From the NCBI RefSeq assembly GCF_008728515.1, contig NC_044985.1:83863392-83927391 (forward strand): 64,000 bases of DNA, read 5' to 3'. The notes under the pieces were generated by a model. The model was given only the letters and a program-made list of their open reading frames with translations, was not told where the DNA came from and ran no database searches. A program made the translations under genes and the position numbers. The stretch comes from Papio anubis (lineage: Eukaryota > Chordata > Mammalia > Primates > Cercopithecidae). This document shows positions 1 to 10,930 of the stretch, piece after piece (the first letter of the stretch is position 1; the number at the start of each line of letters is the position of its first letter).

Positions 1-710
1 TCCAAAGAGGCTTCCCGTTGGGTGTCCACCAGATCACACCCACAGAAACCACTTCTTCCCTCCAGAAACTTCCCAGACCTCTTACCACCACACAAGGGAT
101 TTAAGAACTGAACAATCTTTTGGGGATGTCCAGTAAAGGGAATAGTGAGGCGGCTCAAAAAGGAAACAAAGGGAGTGTTTAGCTGGTTGTTGATCTCAGG
201 TGTCAGTCTCAGAGAGCCGGTTTCTCTGCTTTGCTTTGTCTCTTAGTACTCATTTTGCTTTGCAACCAGAAACACATTTCAGTTTGAAATTGTACCCAAG
301 CCGCACCCTCCCTCTCCGATGTTAGGGTACATCCACTCTTCTCAGGCCCAATCAGGCAGCGATGTGCCTTGCATCCAGACAAGGAGTAAATATCATTCTG
401 GAGTCCTCAGTGAATATCATTCCGGAGTAATAGCTTCTTCATAATAATGACTTACAAGTAACTCATTACCTCCTCACCAGCCAAAATACTCATTTCTCCA
501 GGGCATATCTACAAGACGGTAAGTAAATACCGGAGGAAAGAAGTGCTTTACAAGGAAATATGCATTAATTTATTTTCATGGAAACCGGTTTGACAAACTG
601 ATAGTTCTGCCCTGATTCTTCAATGGGTGCATTCCTAGTTGATTAATTCTCAAAACAAACAAGATGTTGGCACACTAACTTGTTGCCCGGTCCCCAAGGT
701 AGAACTAATA
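1..710. other. Intergenic, nothing recognised
   Basis: No repeat family, splice pattern or long reading frame could be recognised. Composition is ordinary for non-coding primate DNA. Confidence 0.5.
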
Positions 711-726
711 TCTCTCTCTCTCTCTT
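711..726. repeat. (TC)n short microsatellite
   Basis: A run of about eight TC dinucleotides, seen directly. Confidence 0.85.
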
Positions 727-769
727 TATTGCTTGGCATGCATTGTACATCTCTTCTGGGTTATAGGTC

Positions 770-905
770 TTGTGGTAAAATTATTTAGGTCCACATCTTA
801 TCTTCCTCACTATGTTGTAAGCTCCTTGATCTTTGTGATGATTCATCTTTACACCTTGCACAGCACTTAGCACAGGGCTTCCCTTTCAGTAATCACTCTA
901 TAAAT
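770..905 (+). mobile_element. L2 LINE 3' end
   Basis: The segment follows the order typical of the L2 3' terminus: a 'gtaagctccttga' block, then 'cagcacttagcacagggc', then 'taatcactctataaata' close to the end. It is heavily diverged, as expected for this ancient family, and carries no coding sequence. Confidence 0.7.
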
Positions 906-1024
906 ACAAGCAACATAATGATAATGTGTATTTGCCATGCAAAAGCCAATTCATACTTACTGAGCAGCCTTTAAGTACCCAGCATCGTGCTGTCCCTGTG
1001 AAGGGACATGGTTTCCAACAAGCA

Positions 1025-1755
1025 GAGAGACATTTGTAATAACATGGATGAACCCGAGGATGTTATGCTAAGTGAAATAAGCCAGACACAAAAAGAAAAA
1101 TACTATATGATTGCATGTAAATGCAGAACATTTTTCTAATAAAAGAAAGTTGAATAGGGAGGCTGAGACGGGCGGATCACGAAGTCAGGAGATCGAGACC
1201 ATCCTGGCTACCACGGTGAAACCCCGTCTCTACCAAAAAATACAAAAAACTAGCCAGGCGAGGTGGTGGGCACCTGTAGTCCCAGCTACTCGGGAGGCTG
1301 AGACAGGTGAATGGTGTAAACCCGGGAGGCGGAGCTTGCAGTGAGCTGAGATCCGGCCACTGCACTCTAGCCTGGGCCACAGAGCAAGACTCCGTCTCAA
1401 AAAAAAGAAAAAAAAAAAAGAAAGTTGAATAAATAGAAACAGAGTCAAATGGTAGTTACCGGGGCAGAAAGGGAGAGGAAATTGGGAGAAATAGGTCAAA
1501 GAGTACAAATTTGCAGTTATGTAGGATGAATAAGTCTATAGACGTAATGCACAGCATGAAGACTGCAGTTACAAATATTGTATTATATACCAAAAGTTTG
1601 CTAACAGAGTAGATTTTAGGTGCTGTTAACACACAGACACACAAAAGGTAACTATAGAAGGTGATGGATTTGTTTGACTATAGTAATTATTTCACTGATT
1701 ATATATGTATCAAAATATGTTGTGTGCCTTAAATATATACAATAAGAAATACATT
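1025..1755 (+). mobile_element. L1M 3' end split by an Alu
   Basis: Both sides of the Alu at 1157-1415 read as one mammalian-wide L1 3' end. The left part has 'gttatgctaagtgaaataagccag'-like sequence. The right part has the 'ggtcaaagagtacaaa', 'atgtaggatgaataag' and 'ccttaaatatatacaat' blocks in the correct order, then an AT-rich tail. The old L1 was present first and the Alu landed in it. Confidence 0.85.
1157..1415 (+). mobile_element. 5'-truncated AluY, Old World monkey (AluYR-like) type
   Basis: The Alu lacks roughly its first 40 bases. It is flanked by a clear target-site duplication, AAAAGAAAGTTGAATA, at 1141-1156 and about 1416-1431. Sequence states include AACTAGCC, GCGAGGTGG, GTAAACCCGGG and GAGATCCGGCCACTGC, which from general knowledge mark the AluYR group of macaques and relatives. 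Human AluY normally has GATCGCGCC at the last position. Low divergence and an intact duplication fit a young insertion. Confidence 0.85.
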
Positions 1756-1890
1756 TTTAAATAAATAAAATATGATCATGCTAGTGAAATGAGAGTTACT
1801 TGCACACAGAACAACTAGATATTACATGTAGAGGTTATTAGTGAGATACCTTCTGTTTCAGTTAGTGGTTTCTTGAGTTTAGTGCAAAGA
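1755..1890 (+). repeat. Direct repeat copy A (partner 2645-2775)
   Basis: This piece begins in the AT-rich tail of the preceding L1 and continues into flanking sequence. It aligns without gaps over its first ~95 bases to 2645-2775 at an offset of 890 bases, with about ten mismatches (roughly 89% identity). Shared blocks include 'ctagtgaaatga', 'attacatgtagaggttatt' and 'gtttagtg'. It does not match a family I can name. Confidence 0.8.
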
Positions 1891-2160
1891 TAAATATTAA
1901 AAATTATTCAGAATAAGAAATACAATATTATACGATACATAGGCTCTAAAAATATTCCTGTAGTGCATTGAGAAGTATCAATATATTGCAGGAAAATAAG
2001 ATAGTAAATATAACTTAACAAGCAAGATACTTTTATTTTAGTAAAAACTATATTCATTAAGAATGAGGGTCATAACCTGATTTTAAAGTTCTTTTGTAAG
2101 GCAAGCAATAATAGCAGGAAAAACCCTTTTAGAAACTTTACATGTTAAAAAAAACACACA
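1891..2160. other. AT-rich spacer, unassigned
   Basis: AT-rich sequence between direct repeat copy A and an L1 coding fragment. No family could be named. It may be more old L1. Confidence 0.4.
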
Positions 2161-2199
2161 AGCAAGATTAGCAGGAATAAAAACTTCGAAAAAAGGATA

Positions 2200-2644
2200 A
2201 ATTATGTGTGGAAGGGATAGTATTACCAGATATTAAAATATATTATAAAACCTCTATAATTAAAGCTGTGTGGATTTGGTACACGAAGAGATTGATGACA
2301 CACCAATGGGAAGAAACAGAAAATGTAGAAATAGAATTAGCTTCATATAAGAATATAAAGTTTGATAAACTTGGCATCTCAAATCAGTGGGGGAAAATGT
2401 ATGTTTTAGAAAATGGTAAAGGATAACTGGAGAATGACAAGGATTAATGTAAAATTGCATCCATTCTTCACACCACATATCAGGATACATTCCAGATAGA
2501 AGACTTAAACATAAAAAATAAAATCATATAATAAGTAGAAGAAAACAACATTAGTGAATTTATAATCTGAGAGTAGAAGAACTTTCCTAACTACAACTCA
2601 AATATCTAGGAACCATGAGGGAAAAGGATTGATATTTGATATTT
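2200..2644 (+). mobile_element. L1M ORF2 C-terminal fragment
   Basis: A 72-codon open piece at 2208-2426 reads ...LPDIKIYYKTSIIKAVWIWY..., the L1 ORF2 stretch just downstream of the reverse transcriptase domain. Nucleotide similarity to L1 continues to about 2640 ('atggggaaa', 'agaagacttaaacat' and 'gaaaaggattgat'-type blocks). It is truncated on both sides and does not encode a working protein. The same L1 segment recurs at 6332-6450. Confidence 0.8.
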
Positions 2645-2775
2645 TTCTAAATAAATAAAATAAGATTATGCTAGTGAAATGAAAGTTACTTATACACAGA
2701 ATAACCAGACATTACATGTAGAGGTTATTGGTGAGCTACCTTCTGTTAGTATCTTTTCCAGTTTAGTGTAAAAAC
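2645..2775 (+). repeat. Direct repeat copy A' (partner 1755-1890)
   Basis: This is the second copy of the repeat described at 1755-1890, including the 'aaataaataaaa' L1-tail part. It sits between an L1 ORF2 fragment and the left LTR of the MaLR provirus. Because the copy includes a tail that belongs to the L1 ending at 1755, the duplication happened after that L1 inserted. Confidence 0.8.
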
Positions 2776-2778
2776 AAA

Positions 2779-3161
2779 CAGGGATCTGTGTCTTTGTCCA
2801 AATCTCATATAGAAATGTGATCCCCAAGGTTGGAGATGGGGCTTGGTGGGAAGAATAAACCATGGAGGTAGATTTCCCCCTTGGGACTGTGTCATGATAG
2901 TGAGTGAGTTCTCACGAGATCTGGTTGTTTAAAAGTTTGTAGCACTTCCTCCCATCTCTCTCTTTCTCCTGCTGTGACCATGTGAAGTGTCACTAACCAC
3001 TTTGCCTTATAGCCCTGATTGTAAGTTCCCTGAGGCCTCCCCAAAAACTGATGCCACCATGCTTACTATACAGCCTGCAGAACCATCAGTCAATTAAACC
3101 TCTTTTCTTATAAGTTACCCAGTCTCAGGTATTTCTTCAGAAATTAGAACAGACTATTACA
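2779..3161 (+). mobile_element. 5' LTR of MaLR provirus (MST/THE1-type)
   Basis: Long terminal repeat with the MaLR landmarks in order: 'ccaaatctcat', 'ggagatggggcttggtgg', 'gatttcccccttggg', 'gagttctcacgagatctggttg', 'ctgaggcctccc', 'cagtcaattaaacctctttt' and 'acccagtctcaggtatttctt'. About 13 bases of the expected TGATATGGTTTGG start are missing compared with the right LTR. The LTR has its own AATTAAA-like polyadenylation hexamer. It belongs to class III ERVL-MaLR, probably MSTA/MSTB. Confidence 0.9.
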
Positions 3162-4742
3162 GGGAACTGGTACCAAGGAGTGAGGCATTGCTATAAAGAT
3201 ACCTGAAAATGTGGAAGCAACTTTGGAACTGGGTAACGGGCAAAGGTTGGAAGAGTGTGGAGAGTTCAGAAGAAGATAGGAAAATGAGAGAAAGTTTGGA
3301 ACTGCCTAGAGACTGGTTGAATGGTCATGATCAAAATGCTGGTAGTGATATGAACAATGAAGGCCAGGCTAAGGAGGGCTCAGATGGAAAAGAGGAACTT
3401 ACTGGGAACTGGAGCAAAGGTGACTTTTGCTATGTGTTAGCACACAGCCTGGCTGCATTGTGCCCCTGCCCTAGGGATCTATGGAACTTTAAACCTGAGA
3501 GTGATGATTTTGGGTACATGGTGGAAGAAATTTCTAAGCAGCAAAGTGTTCAAGATGTGGACAGGCTACTTTTAACAACCTATGCTCATATGTGTGAGCA
3601 AATAAATGATGTGAAATTGGAACTTATATTTAAAATGGAAGCAGAGTGTAAAAGTTTGGAAAACTGGCAGCCTGGGCATGTGTTGGGGAATAAAAGCCTA
3701 TTTGAGAGGGAGGAATTCAAGATGACTGCAGAAATTTGCGTAAGTAAAAGGGAACCAAATGCTAATAGCAGAGACAATGGGGAAAAGGTCACAAAGGCAT
3801 TTCAGAGACCTTTGTGACAGCTACTCCATCATAGGCCTAGAGGCCTAGGAGAGAAGAATAGTTTTATGGCCAGGCCCAGGGCCCCACAGCTCCATGCAGC
3901 CTCAGGACAGTGCTCCCTGCATCCCAGTCACTCCAGCTCTAGCCATGGCTCAAAGGGACCCAAGTACAACTCAGCAATAGCTTCAAAGAGTGCTAACTGT
4001 AAGCCTTGGCGTGTTCCATGTGGTGTTAAGCCTGTGAGTGCACAGAATGCAAGAGTTGAGGCTTAGGAGTCTCTGCCTAGATTTCAGAGGATGTACGAAG
4101 CCTGCTGCAGGGATAGAACCCTCATGGAGAACCTCTACTAGGGCAGTACAGTGGGGAAATGTGGGATTGGAGCCCCCACACAGAGTCCCCACTAAGGCAC
4201 TGCCTAGTAGACCTGTGAGAAGAGAGTCACCATCTTCCACACCCCAGAATGGTAGATCCACCAGCAGTTTGTACCATGCACCTAGAAAAACCACAGGTAC
4301 TCAACACCAGCCCATGAGAGCAGCTGTAGGGGCTGAACCCTGCAAAGTCACGGGATTAGAGCTGCCCAAAGCCTTGGGAGCCCACCCCTTGCACCAGTGT
4401 GCCCTGGATATGAGACATGCAGTCAAAGGAGATTATTCTGAATCTTTAACATTTAAGGACTGACCTCCTGGGTTTTGGACTTGAATGGGACCTATAGCCC
4501 CTTTCTTTTAGCTCATTTCTCCCTTTTGGAATAGGGATATTTACTCAATGCATACACCCCCATTGTATCTTGGGAGTAACTAACTTGTTTTTTTATTTTA
4601 CAGGCTTATAGGAAGAAAGGATGAACCTTGTCTCAGATGAGACTTTGGACTTTGAACTAATGCTGGAATGAGTTAATACTTTGGAGGAGTGTTAAGAAGG
4701 GATGATTGTATTTTGCAATGTGAGAAAGACATGAGATGTGGA
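3162..4742 (+). mobile_element. MaLR provirus internal region
   Basis: Sequence between two same-orientation MaLR LTRs, beginning 'gggaactggtaccaagg' directly after the left LTR as in MST/THE1 interiors. It is about 1.6 kb, the usual size for these short gag-only elements without pol or env. The first third holds a long open frame (separate entry). The rest is broken into short frames. Confidence 0.88.
3209..3817 (+). pseudogene. MaLR gag-like open frame, 202 codons
   Basis: An ATG-started frame of 202 codons opens about 48 bases after the left LTR and closes with TGA near 3817. It is rich in charged and tryptophan residues, beginning MWKQLWNWVTGKGW and containing EEDRKMRESLELPRDWL. There is no zinc knuckle or protease motif. 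Position and length suit the gag-like remnant of the MST/THE1 interior; those elements are mostly non-autonomous and this one has no pol. An uninterrupted frame of this length is unusual among old copies but could be chance survival. I found no evidence of expression beyond the LTR itself. Confidence 0.65.
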
Positions 4743-5137
4743 ATGATATGGTTTGGATCTGTGTCCCCACCCAAATCTCATGTTGAATTGCATTCCCCAA
4801 TGTTGGAGGTGGGGCCTGGTGGGAGGTGATTGGATCCTGGGGTGGATTTCCCCCTTGGTACTGTGTCATGACAGCGAGTGAGTTCTCGTGAGAGCTAGTG
4901 TTTAAAGGTGTGTAGCACCACCACCACCGCCCCTTCCGACTGCTCCTGCCATGCCAGTCACCTGCTCCTGCTTTGCCTTATGTCCTGATTGTAAGTTCCC
5001 TGAGGCCTCCTCAAAAGCAGATGCTGCCATGCTTCCTGTATAACTTGCAGAACCATGAGCCAGTTAAATATCTTTTCTTTATAGATTGCCCAGTCTCAGG
5101 TATTTCTTTATAGCAGTGCAAGAATGGACTAATACAA
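4743..5137 (+). mobile_element. 3' LTR of MaLR provirus
   Basis: Complete LTR starting near TGATATGGTTTGG and ending ...GGACTAATACA, matching the left LTR block by block. A short CAC/CCG-rich expansion around 4918-4932 ('caccaccaccaccgcc') is absent from the left LTR. Divergence between the LTRs is substantial, consistent with an insertion tens of millions of years old. Confidence 0.9.
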
Positions 5138-5169
5138 TGTATCTGACTGTATATAATAAAAGAAACTCT

Positions 5170-5463
5170 GCCAGGCGCAGTGGTTCATGCCTGTAATCCC
5201 AGCACTTTGGGAGGCCAAGGCAAGTGGATCACTTGAGGCCATGAGTTTGAAACCAGCCTGGCCAACATGGCAAAACCCTAACTCTACTAAAAATACACAA
5301 ATTAGCCAGGAGTGGTTGTGCATGTCTGTAATCCCAGCTACTCAGGAGGCTGAGGCACAAGAATAGCTTAAATCCAGAAGGCAGAGGTTGCAGTGAGCCA
5401 AGATTGCACCACTGCACTCCAGCCTGGGCAACAGAGCGAGACTGTAAAAAAAAAAAAAAAAAA
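5170..5463 (+). mobile_element. AluS, full length
   Basis: Dimeric Alu from 'gccaggcgcagtggttca' to a 19-base A tail, with both monomers and the middle A-rich linker. A target-site duplication of about ten bases, AAAAGAAACT, lies at 5158-5167 and again near 5477-5488. Many CpG sites have decayed, pointing to an S-age subfamily. Confidence 0.9.
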
Positions 5464-5619
5464 GGTTAAAGGTTAAAAAAAGAAACTTTTGCATCACACA
5501 ATATCCCATAAGCAAAGTATAAAAACAAATGATAAATTTGGAAAAAGTGTTTGTAACTGATATCGCAGATAAAAGTTAGTATTCTTAATGTATTTGATGA
5601 TATAAAGGAATCATTGTCA

Positions 5620-5905
5620 ACTTTTCAGGTGTGAGCATGCTCTTGTGGTTATGTTTTCAAAAAAACAGTATTTAATGTTTGGAGACAGTTATTTAAATAT
5701 TTATGGTTGAAATCATATGCTACCTTGAATTTGCTTCAAAATAATGAGAGATGAGAGGAGAGAACAGATAAAATTAGAGTGGCTATGAACTGGAAATTAT
5801 TGAAGGTGGATGATAGGTACATAGAGGCCCATTATACTATTCTCTCTCCTCTTCCATGTATTTGAAATTTTCTGTACTTGAAAAGATAAAATATTTTTGG
5901 AAGAA
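5620..5905 (+). mobile_element. L1M-like 3' end
   Basis: The blocks 'tgtggttatgtttt', 'atttgcttcaaaataat', 'gatgataggtacat', 'cattatactattctctct' and 'tgaaattttctgtacttg' appear in the order found at the 3' end of many mammalian-wide L1 copies. There is no coding content, and the subfamily is not assigned. Confidence 0.65.
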
Positions 5906-6330
5906 AATCTATACAAAGCACACAAGTAGCTTTCAATAAATGTCAACTCCTCTCATTACAGTCATGCTCAATACATGTGTGAGCAAGAATGGAATCTGAA
6001 CACAGTCATACACATTTGGCCTAATAAGTTCTTATCTGTTGTATTTTTTTAAGTAAAAGCTATCATCTCTATTATCATGGCTAACTACATGCTCTGAGCA
6101 ACACCCCTACTGCAAAACAATAAATCCTATTGAAGATGTACTCTGAGACACGACTAGTTTCATGAGAGATAGAAGATGTGTTCAGAGATCCTTCTCTAAG
6201 CTCCAAAAAGTCACCTGAGATAAGAGGTGTCAGGAGCTGGGCAGCTGGAAGGGACAGAGGTAACTAAGGCTGGTTGAGCAATGGCATGGCCCTCTATAAC
6301 AGAGGAAAAAGCTCCAGATTTCCTGGACTA
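5906..6330. other. Unassigned non-coding sequence
   Basis: No family or gene feature could be recognised. Confidence 0.4.
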
Positions 6331-6331
6331 G

Positions 6332-7190
6332 TTGAGTCCTTCAGTGGGAGGTGTAATATTATCATTTATTAAAATATATTATAAAGCCTCTATAGTTAAA
6401 ACTGTGTGGTTTGGCTATGTGAAGAGAGTGAGAACAGACCAAGGGGCTCTCAGGTATAAAGCCCACTGGTCACTAGCAGAATCAAATCATATCTGGGGTA
6501 AACTTTTCCAATATTCAATTTATCTCTCACTAATTAAGATCAAGTAATGGATGCACAATCAAAGATCAACAAACTCACACAAATGCAAGCCACTCCAAGA
6601 GGTGGCAGAAAAAATCAAAACAAAAATCAAACCAAAAAAAACCTAAAAACAAATATGAACCCTTTCAGACATAGATATTGGAACTCTTAGATACAGAATA
6701 CAGAACAGTAATGTATAAAATGTACAAAGTTGTAAAAGATTCAATTACAACTATGACCAATTGATAAAATATTATGAGGAAATGAATAGACAAATTTAAT
6801 TTTTTTTCTGAAAACTTTGAAAGTAAAAAATAAAATTTTGTAATAGAAATCTTAATCAAAGACTGCAGCATCAGTTTACTATTCAAAGAAGAGGCAAATA
6901 GTGCAGTGGAAGAGGTCTATTTTTTAAATTACCAAAATTTTAGCACAAAGTAATAAGAAAAAGGTGAAAAATATATAGAGGGTAGAAAGAGAAGCAATAA
7001 TATATATCTCATGAGAATCTCAGAGAAAGCACAGAGTTAAATGAGAATAGATAATATTTACAGAGATAATAGCTATCTAAATTTCCCAGAATTAATGAAA
7101 ACCATGAATCCACAGATCTAGGAAGAAAAATTAATGCCAAACATCGTAAACAAAAAGAAATCCATGCCGTCATAATGAAACTGCATGTCA
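6332..7190 (+). mobile_element. Degraded L1M/HAL1-like sequence
   Basis: The left part (6332-6450) repeats the L1 ORF2 segment seen at 2208 ('ttaaaatatattataaagcctctatag'-like). From about 6660 to 7190 the text resembles the ORF1 and 5' portion of L1M/HAL1: 'gacatagatattggaactc', 'aatgaaaaccatgaatccacag' and 'gccaaacatcgtaaacaaaaagaaatcc'. These two parts are not in the normal L1 order, so at least two insertions or a rearrangement are involved. No intact frame remains. Confidence 0.6.
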
Positions 7191-8324
7191 GAGGTTGGTT
7201 TGTCTGCAAGTAGCTGGTGAGGCAGGATATTTATTAGGGATTAACACCTATAAAAGTGCAAAGGGAGAAATTCAACTGCAATGCAGGCACAGAGCCTAGG
7301 CCAAATCTATGGAGGGCACTGGTGCATATACAACCTGTCAGGATTGTCCTGCCGTGGACTCAAATAATCAGGCCTTTAGACCCCCACCAAGACAAATCAC
7401 TGGATGTGGGCCAATCCAGAATGGGTATACCTGGGGCCAAGTGACTCTCTGCTATTGAGGCAATCATAGTTGGAGACTATCTGCTGATTCCCAGCACCTG
7501 CTGCAAAAATATCTCTATTGAAGAGTTATCTGGGCAGGCATCTTTATATCTGCCATAGTCCACCCCTTGCACCACTCAAATCTATTTCTTCATATACATT
7601 CAGCTCTCCCAGGATTACACTGTGCTTGTCTTTCTGAAGGAAACTTGGTATGGTTAACAGGACAAATGACTGCCACTACAGCTGGACATAAGGATGCAAC
7701 TGATACCCATCATCTCCCTCCTCCACTATCCATTCTGGATTTCCCCACCCTTAACTATGAGCTCTGCTATCTTGGTGGCTAATGTCCTGGTGTGATGCAA
7801 ACCATCCATAAAGGATCTGAGCCCTTGGTCACCATGTCCTTCTTAGGTGGGAGTTCCTGAACTTACCCACTTGCCAACAGAGATGAGCAAAGGAGTGCCC
7901 AAAAGCATCTATGTGGATCACTTGGGTGATACAACCTATTTCTCTCTGCTCCCACTGTATAACAGCGGATCTTCCTCTTCATTTAATTTTGGAGGGCAGG
8001 TCTCAGCATACCCCTGATCACAGGAATCCCAAAATGTTTACCCATGCGGCAGGCCCCTCGATCTTCACAGTGCTAATCTCCCACCCTCTGCAGCATGTGT
8101 GTCTTAACTGAAGCCTCCAGTTGCATCTTGCTCATCCAGTCCAACTCATCCAGCCCAATTAGCTCAGTATCATTGAGCTACTGAATCCATGTGATGTTTT
8201 GTAAACGTAGATTGCTTCAGACTATGTCATGATGGAGGGCATAAAGCAACATAGCCGGGGGCAACACTTTAAAGCTATGCTAGTGTATCGCTGCCCATTC
8301 CATGTGCATGTGAACTCTTTATGA

Positions 8325-8595
8325 TCATCTTTTTGAGCAGAATAGAAAGAACATATTCACCAAATTAGGAGCTACATACGATGTATCTGAGGCCATGTTA
8401 ATCTGCTGTAGCAAAGAGGCCAGAACAGGCACAGGAGCTGCAATTAGGGATAGTAATGGGTTGGCTTTGGGGTAGTCTACTGCTATCCTCCCAGAATCTG
8501 GGTTCTTCAGGGACCAGACTGGTGACTTCAATGAAGAAGTGATGGCATCTCCCCTCTACCCACTCACTCATTCTCTGGATTAGGAGTGGCAAGCT
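8325..8595 (-). pseudogene. Decayed retroviral reverse transcriptase segment
   Basis: About 70 codons remain open on the minus strand. The residues SPVWSLKNPDSGRIAVDY fit reverse transcriptase block 1, and the following ~30 residues (PIVAAPVP-like, LLQQINMAS) also fit. The catalytic Y-x-D-D motif is not present in the open piece. This is a non-functional remnant of the surrounding endogenous retrovirus. Confidence 0.6.
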
Positions 8596-8778
8596 ATGAA
8601 ATGACCTGTTTTATAAATAAAAGTTTTTTGGAACACAGACATGCATGCTCATTTGTTTATGTATTGCTCATGGCTGCTCTCTGCTACAAGAGTAAAGTCA
8701 TTGCAATGGAGACACCTAGCCCATAAAGTCTAAAATATTTACCATCTGGCCCTTACAAAGATAGTTTTCCAACCCCAC
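8582..8778 (+). mobile_element. hAT-Charlie non-autonomous element (MER1-type)
   Basis: Blocks 'ataaataaaagttttttggaacacag', 'tttgtttatgtattg' and 'atggctgctctctgctac', then 'taaaatatttaccatctggcccttacaa', match the same family as 43935-44156. The left end is shortened. It interrupts the ERVL-like interior, so it inserted later. Confidence 0.8.
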
Positions 8779-10930
8779 TTTAGTTCCATAAAGGTGGCAT
8801 TAACCTCCACTCTTATCACCACTCCTCCAGAATTATTGTTCTTGATTTACTGTCATGGCTGGGAAGAGGAGCAGTTTCTAAGGCCTCCGTTTCAGCTTCT
8901 CTACAGGCAAAAGACCCAATATGGGGATTATTCCAACTGCCGTGTATAGGAATTTCATTGTACATTCTGGAACCAAAGAAATGACCAATGGAGCAGGTGA
9001 GTCTATAGGCCACGGAGCCCACCGTAAGTTAACTTTAGCCAAGACTTTGTTTAGCCTGGCCCTACTGTGTTCCATGCTAATGAGCCATGATAACACCCTG
9101 CATCCAATAGTTCTCAAAATACTTGGGTATTTCCCTTTCCCATGTATACATTTATCTGAGTAAATGGCCATAAGTTCCTGTGGGGAAGCACTGAGGGAAT
9201 CGTTACCACATATGCTCATCATGGTGTTTCCCAGTTATTTCTCTTGGGTACCTGGCCTTATCATCAATTTCTAGGCTCTAGGTTTGGCACAGGTTTGGGG
9301 GAAATGCAAGGGACTTTGTATCGAGGCAACTGCCCCTAGTCTCCTGGTCATTATCTCTGTTTTTTCTGACGATACAAGCTGAGTAGTGGTCTTGTCAGCT
9401 GCCCACCTATTTTGCATTTAAGAATATCATGTTCCCTTAGGCATCTTCGTAATTCTCTGTAGGGCAGGCTTCCTTGGCTGCCACTCCACACTCACCACTC
9501 ATTACAAACCATTGTGTCCACTGAGCCTCTGTGGTGTCAGGGTCCTAGCATTCCCATTGTTATTCGCAAGCCTCAGTCTGTACTGACCTCTCCTACTCCA
9601 GCTCCGGACTACAGAGGAGAGCCACCACTGAACATGTTAGTGATGCTGGTGCCCCCTCACCAGCAATTCCTTGTTGATAGTATATCCTCTAGGCCTTCCC
9701 ATGATGAATCTTCATGCCTGCTTCACCAAGCCTTTTCATTGCTTCCTTAACTATCTGTCATGGCAATTTGAGCATTTCAACTGCATGTGGATCATCTCTT
9801 TTTGTATGTTTCTGGGAGTCACTCTAATAGCAAGCCAGCCCTATTTCCTGAGGTCCCTGCCATGGTATTAAATCCTTTAGCTCAGGAGAGTAATCTCAAA
9901 ACAATTTATTCTCTCCTACTCAATCTTATGCTCTTGTCCCTTGGTCAACCTTCATCAGAATCTAACTATTCCTTGAAAATCTCCTTCCTACAGGAGCATG
10001 CTGACAAGTCTTGCAGCTCCTTCCGGGGCATGATCCCTGTCTTTCCTATGAGTTCCCTAACATTCTTCATCTGATGAAAGCTATGACTTAACCCTAACTA
10101 TAAGCAGAGTGGTTAGGAGGGAAGGTAGGGGCAGATTCTGAGGAGGTACTTGTCATCATGTTGGGGAGAGACCTCTAAATTTTCTCCAAAAAGGGCAGTG
10201 TGTTCATTCTTCGTAGGAGAAGGTGGTGGGACGCTTCTGAAGGTTCAAAGAGTTCAGAAGTCTGAGCACTTGAAATATTAGAGGAGATTTACCCAGATGT
10301 CTGCATCCCTAAAGTGGGGCTCATTTTTCCCCAAACAGGACCTGACATTGGCATAACAGACCTGTCTTGGTTGAAGTTTAACCTTCTCTGGAGCTTGGTC
10401 CCTTAAGTCCTGGGCTAGGGCCTGGTCTGCAGCTTTCTCTGTCTCTTGCTGCAGAAGATGAGAGACCCATTGTAAGCTGCCAGAGAAGCCCTCTGCTTTT
10501 CAATCCTAGCTTTTCAGTTGCTCATTTGTCACTTGCAGCTTTTTCTTATCTCTTCCTAGGGCATCAACAGTTCTTAGCTATAGCCATCTAATTCCGTAAT
10601 TCCGTTGCCCTCACAGTTACTATTTACATATTTCTCAAGTGCCTAGCATGTCAGTGTCATGACAGCTAGTGTAGTACACTGCTCCAGTACACCATCCCAA
10701 TCTGCCTCTGGTGAGAAGGTTAACCACTGGACTGCCACTTTGCGCCAGGTGCCATATGGACTCCTCCTACCATAGTAATGAAGGCCCCATTGCTGACAGG
10801 GAGGTATGTGACCCAGCTTCAAAACCTCATCTTATCACTGGTTTTTCTCAGACCACTCCTAGCGAAAACTCTCAGGTTGGGTTACCTCTGCAGGAGAACT
10901 AGGAGCTACATAGAGGAGGAGTAAACAGAT

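Larger units (their letters stand above)
7200..10930 (-). mobile_element. Class III (ERVL-like) retroviral interior, minus strand
   Basis: A minus-strand frame at 8325-8531 contains S-P-V-W followed by a K-x-P-D block and a V-D-Y block, which is the entry segment of a retroviral reverse transcriptase. Minus-strand frames upstream of it (8816-9222) contain an N-N-P-H-I-G-S stretch that I associate with the region before pol in ERVL-type elements. The outer limits are estimated from the change in texture; no LTR pair was confidently found. Everything is broken by stops and frameshifts. A hAT element lies inside at 8582-8778. Confidence 0.55.

Noticed and set aside
2208..2426. 72-codon frame as a small gene
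   Set aside because: It is an L1 ORF2 fragment (LPDIKIYYK block).
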